Positions 54,451 to 64,000 of a DNA stretch of 64,000 nt are shown piece by piece (the first letter of the stretch is position 1; each line of letters begins with the position of its first letter). Under the pieces are notes generated by a model. That model saw nothing but the letters and a program-made list of their open reading frames with translations. It was not told the DNA's origin and made no database searches. Both the position numbers and the translations under genes were made by a program. The stretch comes from Saxidomus purpurata (taxonomy: Eukaryota > Mollusca > Bivalvia > Venerida > Veneridae), in assembly GCA_022818135.1 (NCBI GenBank), contig JAFMSR010000002.1, positions 44,018,699-44,082,698 on the forward strand, given 5' to 3'.

Positions 54451-54699
54451 TATTGGTAAAAAACGAGTTGTTATAAATTTGTATGTCCAAGTCGTTCGTT
54501 CGCGCATTAATAGTATTTACAATTAATTACACATTTAAAATTATTTAGATTTATTACTATATAATTTTGAAAACAGAAAGCGCTATAATGCCTAACAACT
54601 GTTTATATGGAACTACTTGTTTGTATGTTGTGCGTTCGGCCGTAAGGGCGATATACTCTGTTAACTTTAGGTCGATTTTAACAATCGACCCAAAAACTG

Positions 54700-56276
54700 T
54701 TCTTTACATTTACATAGTTAATTTGAAAGTCAAGCCACGTCTGATCTAGATATGAATTACAAAATCATGTCATCCGATTCACATGATGTATTCTATATTA
54801 ATACATGTATACAGTACAGTAGATATATTAGCCAGTGCTTTTAATGTAAGTTTTGTTCAAATAACTTGTATTATATAGTCTAACAATTTATGATAATAAA
54901 GAATCGAAATGATGCTTTCCAGTGTTAATAGTTGTTACTGAATTCTACCTAATCACCTGACTGATTAGCGTAATAAGTGTAGCAATTCAGTGACCACAAG
55001 CTGCATACAGAGTTAACCCAAACACCATAATGAGAGGCCATTCTGTGTTAGTGGCAGCTTAATGGAAATGACACTGAAAATTACGGTTACCTAACCCGTC
55101 CCGGTAATAAAGACAGATATACGCTTTAATGTTGAAAATAAGGAGTGTTGTGAAACCACGGTAAAAGGTCTCAAGATGCAGAAGCAAATTTCGCACCCTA
55201 GACATTTAGACAGTTATTGCTTTTGTAAATCAAGTGATAAATAAATAGTACACATTGGAAATTCTGCACAGATCCCTTCTTAAGTCCTGGTCATTTATTT
55301 TCATATACAGTTTGAATATGTATAGAAAAAAATATATTATCAAATAAGTCACACAGTTTCTGTTCTCTGAGTGTGGATTTGAATTCACTTTACCTAATGA
55401 TCATGTTGCAGCAAAAAAAAAAATAAATCTCGTTAGACATCTGTTATTTATATCTTTCGCGGGTTTTATACTTTAGCAACAGCAACAATACAGTTTACAA
55501 AAGCTGAAAGGTTTACAGCATCAGCTTTTCAAAACTTGTAAGCTGCTAACGTTACATCAGTCCGTTTTCAAAGATCATGGAGTCATATGTTAGTCGTGCG
55601 TCCCTTACTCTCGCTACATGCTACATGTCAACGAAATTTCATGGGAAACTTTGTTCACTGAATGGAAAAACGCAATAGAGTAAACTCCGTAGATAACGTA
55701 CTCCTTAAGGTTATCATAATTTGTTCCCTGGGTATTCGGCTATCTACACGCCTGAACGATGCCTAAAACGCATGTTCTATGTACATGTCGGCCACCCATA
55801 TATTTGTGAATCATTTATTCTGTGTCATATATTGAATTTCGTCCTCTGCACATTTCGACCCGCGCTTTAGGTAAGGTTCAGCGCAAAACAGGTAGGTCAA
55901 TAGTTGTTTTTCGGGGAGTTAACCTATAGTCCCCAGGCCTTCAGCGCTCACAGCGCTTTGATTATTAACATGTGACATCAATAAAAATAACTGTGTGACC
56001 ATGATTTCTAATTTTGTATGTCATGGAAGTCTTAATTTTTGCATGCGGTTCTGTGAGCTGGGTCGTACTATGGGATCTTATTTTTTAGGCAATATAACAC
56101 TGAAATGTATGAAGAGTCATAAAACCATGGACCTAAAATAAAATTGGTCCGTGACAAAACTCTTAGAATTTAGAAACTAATACGGGTAACATTGTATATG
56201 ACTTTCACGATAAAAACAAATTATTTCTAAGAAGTACTCTTCCTTACATAGAAAATACCTAAAGTTGCATGTCCGT
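54700..56276. other. stretch with little recognisable content
   Basis: Only a pogo-like end fragment ('agtaaactccgtagataacg' at about 55680) is recognisable. Otherwise AT-rich with chance ORFs. Confidence 0.5.
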
Positions 56277-56405
56277 CAACGGATTAATTTTAAATGTTTG
56301 TCGGACAAAATGGCGGCTAGGGCTAGTAATGGCGGCTAGTAACCATATTCGCCACGTGTTGTAGCAGCTAGCTGTCTGATTGGTCTGATAAGAAATTGTA
56401 ATCTG
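56277..56405 (-). repeat. dispersed repeat, inverted copy of 14275-14405
   Basis: 'tgtttgtcggacaaaatgg' with 'ggctagtaacc' and 'ctgattggtctgataag' in the same order on the opposite strand. Confidence 0.7.
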
Positions 56406-56836
56406 TAAAGCAAAAACCTGGGCTCTGTTAAATATCTTCATATGTATATATACTAAAATATTTGCAAAAGTTTTAACCAATACATTTCATTCACCAACGT
56501 GGGTAAAATCAGCGTATTAATCACGAGTGGCCGTTGTGTTTGTAATTGGAGACGACAAATTACATAGACAACGACTACGAGTGATCTATCTATCTTCTAC
56601 AATATAACACCAACTATCTCATTTATTCCGTTGTGGCTAACAAGCAACTAAAGCGTTTTTCTGTTTGCCTCAAAGAGCACTGTAAAATCGTGCAGCTCGG
56701 ATTTTCAAGTAAAAAGGCGTGAAAAGCTGCGAACACCTGCACCAGTATTGAAAATAGCCACGATTTATTCGTGCAATATATATAATTATGCTATTACAAA
56801 CTTGATATTGCAGAGCGGTGAGTTGTTCTTGTAATT

Positions 56837-56896
56837 AGACAACAGCTGCCCGAAGCCGGCCAATCACAGGTTAAGATTGCCGTTTGATAAATCCCA
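56837..56896 (+). repeat. 60-bp arm of a distant inverted pair (left)
   Basis: 57 of 60 bases match the reverse complement of 59091-59150. The arms are 2.2 kb apart and may be the TIRs of an element. Confidence 0.75.
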
Positions 56897-57477
56897 TATA
56901 CAACAGTCCACTGTTGTCTATTTCAAATCGTTTTCCTCGTGCAAAGTGTGCATGACCTTTCTAGTGTAGCAAGGACAATTGAATTATGTCTTAAAATTGG
57001 GAATATATATTTGAGGCCAGACAAATGTTTGTTTTCGGTTTAAGACGAATGAAAAGGGGTTATATTTTTAATACTGACTAAGCACAAACTCGTAAAAAAG
57101 CACGTTTGGTACTCATTCAGCTCAGTGAAATGTAATTAGATCTTTCACCCACAAGAAGCAGTTATCCTCTTGGACAACGGTTTATCAATAGATCACATAT
57201 TAAGCATTTTGTGTTGTAAGATATGCGACATCGTGTTGCTTTAATTTATATAACCCCAGTTAAAGAACATAAATCGATTATATTACTCAGGTGAAGTTTT
57301 GCACCTGAAAGACGGTTTAAATTAGACAAAAGTAGAACTTTATAAAATGGTAATCTTTGTAATTGGTAGGCCCAAGCCAGCTGCGATTTATAGGCCAGGG
57401 CCTACTATATACTGAAAGGGCTTGGCCGGTAGCAAATATAATATATCCTAGAAAATATATACCAATTCATACTTCCG

Positions 57478-57552
57478 AGAAGCGGTGACTAAGCCACTGG
57501 AATGTCAATTCGTGGATTGCTGGTTCGATCCCAAGTCTAGGCACGAGTTTCA
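57478..57552 (+). mobile_element. tRNA-derived SINE head
   Basis: 'gcggtgactaagccactgga' (A-box region) and B box 'ctggttcgatcccaag'. The acceptor stem is not complementary. Confidence 0.5.
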
Positions 57553-57711
57553 CGTTGATTGATCATGGTGATTTGCAACATCTGTATAATTTATATAGGA
57601 AAGCAGCTAGCGGCTTGCGGAGTCTTGATCATAGAGATTCTGAACTAATACCACGTAAGAGAGGTGATTAGATGGCCATCTCTTTACAGTCGTGATTTTG
57701 CTGAAAACGTT

Positions 57712-57882
57712 AGATAGACAGATAGATTTATTTCGGTATGGAATACATATACATGGACATTTAAAACAACATGTACGGTACAAATAACATACATGAGAAT
57801 AAATAAGCCATGACATGCACACCAACACCAAGGATAACACAAAAAAGAGAGACTCTTATTTCCATTGTGGTCCCCAAAAAAC
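57712..57882 (-). mobile_element. retroelement 3' end, copy 2
   Basis: Same block order as 40186-40345, with a short (GATA) tail at its left side (57712-57725). Confidence 0.6.
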
Positions 57883-58977
57883 CCACCATAACGTAAGCCA
57901 GCTAGACAGGCAGCCAACTAAATCCTTATATAGATACACCTACATTTTGCTGTATTTCCAGCTATAAACCAAAATATTTATATTGTCTATACGACCTACT
58001 TGACCACGTATAGGTTAGCGAGGTGTCTATATCGTATAGACAACCCCACGAGATTTTCTATCCGACTTAGACCACGGACATTCGTGCTTTAGAGTCGTTT
58101 AGTAATTAAATATAATCCCCCCCCCCCCTAGTAACCTTTCTTTCAGACAGCTTGTGTAACCAGTATGGGTTTGGCTTAAATTTAATAAACTTTTTGATAA
58201 TGATAGCAAATGGTCAAAAGCTTGACATTTAACGACACAGGTTTGCTGAACACGGTCTTTTTACCCCGCTCTCATTCGAACTGTCTGAACTTAACGCGGT
58301 TCCAGTATAAAATCATGAAAATAAAATGTAAAGTTTTGCTGTATGTTTGAAATTATACGCTACCAAATTATAAAGTTCCAATGTAACAAAGCGTTTCAAA
58401 TCTCATTATAAACATAGTGTAGCAGTGCCGTTAAACCTAACTCACCAGCATTTCCAACAGCTTCTCACAAATTGCTACCTAAGTTTTAACCCATGTTTTT
58501 GATTCTTGCATTAATTTTGTTCTTTCATGTTTTAAACATCATTTTGGAGATTTTTTTTCACCTGAATCTGTGAACGAGCAGCTTTAATGCAGTAAATATA
58601 GTTACGGACAATCAAAATTAATGAAAATTGAAAGAGTTCCCAAAAATACTAGATAACAGAACAGTTGGGCCATGTCCTGCTACATAGACTGGGCATAACT
58701 ACACGTAATATGTGTTATTTTTGTTTTTAACCCCTACCTTATTTGGTAAAAATTTACCTCATTTTCTATTAACCTTTGGCCATTATTATTGCTCTAAACG
58801 ATGCATCAAATGCATATACAACAATGATTATCCCGATTTGTTTTCATCAAGCTATGTTCAAGCAAAGTTGGAAGAAATTTCTTATTTTTTAGTATATTTT
58901 CAAAATGTCACATTTTTTTCTATATACATGCACATGTATATGTTTGTCCTACTTTATTGTTCTCGCTGCTTAAATAT

Positions 58978-59041
58978 ACAATGATAAAGCGTTGTCTATA
59001 CGATATATACAATGATAAAGCGTTGTCTATACGATATATAC
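58978..59041. repeat. 31-bp direct duplication
   Basis: 'caatgataaagcgttgtcta' + 'tacgatatata' occurs twice in succession. The 'gtctatacga' motif also occurs near 57979, and inverted near 58027. Confidence 0.85.
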
Positions 59042-59090
59042 AGGCACAATACTGGAAGGCGATTGGCCAATTTGCGATGAGCGTGGTCTA

Positions 59091-59150
59091 AGGGATTTAT
59101 CAAACGGCAATCTTAGCCTGTGATTGGCCGGCTACGGGCAGCTGTTGTCT
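59091..59150 (-). repeat. 60-bp arm of a distant inverted pair (right)
   Basis: Partner of 56837-56896. Confidence 0.75.
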
Positions 59151-59451
59151 AAAATATGTTGCAATACAGTAAAATATTCATTTTAACACTACTGAAAATT
59201 TCTCCTATAGAGGGGCAAAGAAGGATTTGAGCGTGATATACCTACTAAGTATATCACTTTAGGTTTCCAGAACTTTTTTGACTGCTGAAATTCCCTCCCG
59301 CGTCATTTTCACACAAATGTTACAGCTACGAGTGTACTTGCGCTAACACGCTTGGATTGGTATTGTTGTGAATGAATTCACGTGATGTAAAACACATCGT
59401 AGTAAAATTTTCTACACTTCCGGTATCGCCAGCAATATCAGCAACAACAAA

Positions 59452-59537
59452 AACAAGAAAAACCGTGATACAAAGTATTACAGCGGGCCCACAAACAAAA
59501 CTGACATGTAAATATTTTGGAAATTGGTGATGGTTGA
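59452..59537 (+). repeat. 86-bp dispersed repeat, copy 2
   Basis: Partner of 54025-54110. The flanks of the two copies differ. Confidence 0.75.
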
Positions 59538-59539
59538 AA

Positions 59540-60650
59540 TACATTTGTACAAGGAGACCAAGCTTAACAAATACCTTAAGCAAATACCTATCCGGATAAC
59601 ATCTGATATCAAGTTTAACTTAAGGTTTCCAGCCCAAAAAGGGTAATGTTTTCAATTGTTATTTTCATTAACTATATCCTTTCAATGATTTATATTCAAA
59701 TTCTGACTGAAATTTGCCGTCTAATGAAAAAGATATATATATATAATTTTATACTCCTAGCTATATTTTGTATATAACTATCTGAATGGTATACCAGAAA
59801 GAATAATTTGTGTCAATATTAGGCAACCATTATATAACAATTCAAGATAATTTTGGTAATAAAGTATTCAGTATACACTGTAGAAATACATTAAAAACAC
59901 ATGAATTCACTTATGAGCCTGCCCAAATGATAGTGATGCAGATATGTTTACAAAGTTTAAAAAATGATAAAAAAGGTAAAGCCCTTCAGATACGCCACCA
60001 CGCCAGAACGAATTGGCGGAAATCAGCCGCCATACTTAAACCTAAGTATTAATCTTAAAGAAACGCTCTCTGGAATTGCCGTGGTCACGTGATCAGAAAC
60101 AGCGTCCAACAGCGTGATTTCCGCATGTTGAAATGAAATTGGGTTCTCGATTTTTACATTTTATTTCTTTGATACATTTTAACACTATGGCAGTAATCTT
60201 TAAAAGCCTTTTTGGTCAATTTGATTATCTCCTAAGTTAAAAGCTTTGCTTATTCCGAAAAATTAATCGTTCGATTCAGAATCAATTCTGTCACATGACA
60301 TTCAGATTCTAGAAAAAAAATGCACTCTTTCTATAAGACAGGGTGACCCCTACGCGTGACCTCTGTAGGTAGACCAATGAAAATTATGTTTTCATTTTAA
60401 AGCTCATTTTATATGTACATGTGTTGTATATGCAACAGAATGAGACGACTTCCCTGTCTCTTGATGAGCCAAAGAATAACAAAATAAGTGGGAACAGACA
60501 GCGGCAAACTTTAATTTAACACTATAATTATGTGGTCTTAGAATTCGTCACCGAATCAATTAGGTAATAATAAAAAATAGCCAACAACAACTAATCAACC
60601 ACTACACGTATTCTCTAACATGTGATTTTTCTACCTCCATAAAGAAAGTG
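59540..60650. other. stretch without recognised feature
   Basis: AT-rich. The 80-codon ORF at 59810 has no recognisable motif. Confidence 0.5.
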
Positions 60651-61400
60651 ATTAACAAGAGGCCAAAAAGGCTAGTATCGCTCTACTGGACTGACTGTTC
60701 AAAACAATTTTGTGAAAACTTGACCTTGACCCATTGACCCGCAAACAGTAGGAACCCCAATAAAACAGTAGGGATCCTCGAACTCACAAATTATCCTTTG
60801 AAGTTTGAGGACCGTTGTTGATAATTTGATCTCAGTTTGATCTCAGAATTTTGATCGGAAATGATTTTTGAAGTTCAGGTCACTGTTAACTTGATCTTTG
60901 GCCCACTGACCCCCCCCCCCCCCCCCAAAAAAAGGAGGAATCATCTACATGTTTAATGCAACCTTCTGGGCAAATTTCCTAAAAGTCAAATGAAAATTGT
61001 GACCTGTAGAGTATTACTAAGGAAAAGCTTACCGCGGTCACTGTGACCTTTGACCCGCTCATCTACTCAGTATGATCAATCACCCTATGAAGCTTGAAGA
61101 ATTGGTATAGATCTAGATCTCAATTAATTGAGTGGAAACGATTGTATGCAACCCTCTGAGTATGTTCAGTGAAAGTAAATTGAAAATTGTGACATGTAGA
61201 GTGTTGTCAATGTGAATCAAAGAAATGCTAACGAAGGTCACTGTGACATTTACCTTTGACCCACTGACCCTAAAACAATAGGCACCATCTGCAGATTGTT
61301 GGCAACCTTAAGCGCAAGTTTCATGAAAGTAAAATAAAAATTGTGACATGTAGAGTGTTATCAAGGAATGGTTAACAGTCAGACGGACGGACGACGGAAA
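60650..61400 (+). repeat. tandem dispersed repeat with 'gacctttgaccc' units
   Basis: Three or four diverged ~180-bp units ('ggtcactgtgacctttgaccc' type, 'gaaaattgtgacatgtagag'), interrupted by a C-run at about 60910-60926. It opens with 'aacaagaggccaaaaaggct' and ends 'cagacggacggacgacgga', the usual limits of such bivalve repeats. Confidence 0.7.
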
Positions 61401-62779
61401 CAAAACACATAAGCTCTGCTCTGCTAAATATTATTGACCATAAGGAAAACGAATTACAATTATTATATTTTCTATTAATATATACTTTTTGATTGGTCTA
61501 TACACCTATGATTGTAGCTAAATATATCATCATATTTCATGAATATTGGGGTTTTCCCCATTGATTACAATGTAACCTCTACATTAAGAATGACGATGTA
61601 GTCATTTGGTTCGTACAATTTGTGATATACATCTATTGCCTTAGTCAATTTGTGATAAACATGTATTACCACGGTCACACATATTTGACTTTCAAGTGAA
61701 CAGTTCACGACTACAGAAAATTTCAACTGTATCTTATTAATAACTCTTTTTCAGTTGAAATTTAGTGATGGTTCGCAAAGTTATTATGTTCAAATGTATG
61801 TTAAAGAGTCATGAATAAAATTTAAAAACTTTCCTGAGAAGAGTTTTTTCATTTACAATCAAAACATAATAAAACGTTTATGGACTTGCTAGGCATTGAA
61901 TATGATGTGATATTCACCATGTGGAAGTAAAATTGACCTAACAAGGCCACAATTGTATTTAGTAGTCGCTGTTGCAGTGCATGTTTTGTGGTAAATCACG
62001 TGCCTTTATTCTGCTATACTTTATTAATTTTAGTGCTTTTTCATTACTAATAGTTTCCATGCAAATGGAACAGATTAAAACGTGGATGGAAAACTCAGAC
62101 TATATAAACATACTTGTAGAAGGAAAACACATAGATATAGAGAAAAACGCAGACAGAACAAAATATTAATGAAACAATTAATTAATTTACAGACACAGCA
62201 GAAAATATGCAAATGTAGTTATACATGTAGTTGTTTATGTCTATATCATTCACCTGACTACCATTGGTTTTAATACAAGGTCAACAATTGCATCACAGGA
62301 GACTCAGTCATGATTTGAGCAGTATTCATAGATGTTCAAATGGATAATATAATAATTTGAAGGTAATTAAGTCTTCATATTTTGTTTAGATTGATTAAGA
62401 AATGAATGGTCTGTTTTTCTGTTGTTAAATTTCATTAAAAATTATTTTTAAAATAGCGTATAAACCGATTCCAAACTCCGCCATGAAATTGTGGTGGAAA
62501 GTGCTGTAGGAAATTGAAGGGAAACGATAAAACCTCGCCTTTCAGCAATGAATATTAGAAGTAAAATATCAAACTATTAACGTGAAAAGTGCAAATATGA
62601 AATGTCGGGTCTTATTTATAGGACTATGTTTGTCTGTGAAATACTTTTGTGTAGATACTGTACTAATGTAAGACAAAGACACCTTGGGTTTGACCAGAAA
62701 AAAAATAATTAAAACTTCCAAACCCCGAGTATCTGTGGTGTTAGAGGCTGCAATCTTGAAACTTGGTCAGAATATTGTT
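61401..62779. other. stretch without recognised gene
   Basis: Only a family B start block near 62240-62340 ('attcacctgactaccattgg'). Short ORFs without motifs. Confidence 0.5.
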
Positions 62780-63190
62780 GTTTTTAGCTCACATGACACG
62801 AAGTGCCAGAGTGAGGTATTAGGGTCACTCACCGTCCGGGGTCCGTCGTACGTCGTCCGTACGTCCTTCCGTCGTCCACTATTTCCTCCAAACGACATCT
62901 CCTCTTAAACAACTGGGCCAATAATGATGAAACTTTGCAGGGATGTTCCTTACATGGGCTCTATCAAAATTGTTCAAAGAATTCCATTCAATGAAGAACT
63001 CTGGTTGCTATGGCAACGAATTGGAACAAACTTAAAATATCTTCTTCTCTGAAACCACTAGGCCTAGAGCTTAGATATTTAGCATGTGACATTGTCAAGT
63101 GGACCTCTACCAAGATTGTTCAGATTATGATCCCCGGGTCAAAATTGACCCTGCCCGGGGGTCACTTGGTTTTACATAGGCTTATATAGG
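62780..63190 (-). repeat. dispersed repeat family B (inverted)
   Basis: The complement carries the family blocks in reverse order: 'aacgacatctcctctt', 'tctctgaaaccactaggcct', 'ccccgggtcaaaattgaccc', 'ttacataggcttatatagg'. Confidence 0.75.
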
Positions 63191-63744
63191 AAAAACTGCT
63201 CGGACGTTATCTGATTTTGTAAAACTATCGTTGATTTGTCGATTCTTCATATCATTTTTATTTACCAAACAAATATTTAATAGCTTACCTTCTAAAGTAC
63301 TAGTAGTTGATGTTCCCTGTCCCATAATTCCGACTAAATGTCCTTATACTTTGTCTACTGCACTTAAATTAATGCTGTGACAACAACAGTTTAGATTTTA
63401 CAGAAAAAATATGTCCTTTCCGTCGATAAAATATAATTAAATTTCGGATTTCAGGTGTAAACTGTCTTCGACCTGTCCCGGAAGTCATTATTGCCCGTAT
63501 TGCACTGGCGACTGAAAAATAATACAATGTGATATCAGCACTATATTTCTTTTGCGGAGATGTACACGCTTGGTAAACAATCCACGACTGAATAAAGCAT
63601 CGAATCGTATACCGTATAGATATGATACACGATTGACAAAATACACGATAAGCGCACGCACGTTACATGCACGATATACGCAAATTTTGACAACTGTTAC
63701 GTTCCGACTACTGTATGATTATGACCCCTTGTCTTACAGCCAAT

Positions 63745-64000
63745 AGTAGTCAGGTGAGCGAAGTCGGGCCATCAATAACTTGGTCGCGGGGTCAAATCAT
63801 AGAAAAACCTTGTGTATGCAATAGAGGATGCATTTTTCATTGGATCTTCATGAAACTTGGTCAGTATGATTTCCTTGATAAAATCTAGGTGCATATGGGT
63901 CATCTGGGGTCAGAATCTAGGTCACGGGGTCATATCATAGAAAAACCTTGTGTATGCAATAGAGGTTGCATTTTTAATTGAATTTTTATAAAATTTAGTC
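63745..64000 (+). repeat. tandem repeat, 138-bp unit, runs off the right edge
   Basis: 'cggggtcaaatcatagaaaa' (63787) recurs as 'cggggtcatatcatagaaaa' (63925), followed each time by 'ccttgtgtatgcaatagagg'. Confidence 0.85.

Larger units (their letters stand above)
53597..54691. mobile_element. second copy of the element inserted in the LINE (inverted)
   Basis: 53597-53935 matches 36487-36873 on the opposite strand, and 54590-54691 matches the left end 34717-34840 on the opposite strand, so both ends correspond. The end 11-mers here are GGGTCGATTGT and ACAATCGACCC. The interior differs from the first copy and is about 1.1 kb shorter. Confidence 0.75.

Noticed and set aside
10432..57552. tRNA genes (10432, 11975, 36239, 54450, 57478)
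   Set aside because: A and B boxes are present but acceptor stems do not pair; SINE heads explain them better.

Overview
The window is animal nuclear DNA, most likely from a bivalve mollusc. It is AT-rich, carries two multi-exon genes with GT-AG introns, and is packed with the short repeats typical of clams and oysters: tandem blocks around GGTCAAGGTCA, tracts reading 'gacccgggggtcaa...', tRNA-derived SINEs and long-TIR elements. The bivalve assignment is inference from repeat style and protein character, not from a search.

Gene 1 (minus strand, 1-26332, running off the left edge) is a neurotransmitter/amino-acid:sodium symporter of the SLC6 family. Eight exons could be joined in a single frame (379 codons, all GT-AG), covering the N-terminus, TM1 to TM7 and the start of the next loop. 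One exon, carrying the glycosylated EL2 loop (15735-15864), was found by reading splice sites by eye. Several ion-site residues differ from the family norm.

Gene 2 (plus strand, about 48607-52585) is an ANL-superfamily acyl-CoA synthetase (ACSF2-like) in two coding exons, 560 residues and complete from ATG to stop. A probable 5'UTR splice acceptor lies just upstream. Its 5' flank is a tandem repeat with 14 perfect TCAAGGTCA sites, its single coding intron holds a decayed mariner-like element, and a cluster of TGTACAG dyads follows its stop.

The rest is introns and intergenic DNA built from mobile elements. They include a broken Jockey/CR1-like LINE (33567-37830) split by a 2.16-kb element that has an inverted relative at 53597-54691; a 1.39-kb element with about 230-bp TIRs (31446-32838); a 1.96-kb TTAA element just upstream of gene 1 (26997-28960); a pogo-like TIR element (786-1634) with fragments elsewhere; and two Penelope-type 3' tails with a hammerhead-like motif (2775-2900, 29770-29900). 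There is also a set of 105-150-bp perfect-architecture palindromes, several microsatellites that look like expanded retroelement tails, and a 35-bp minisatellite in an SLC6 intron. No rRNA, functional tRNA, CRISPR or bacterial-type feature was seen.
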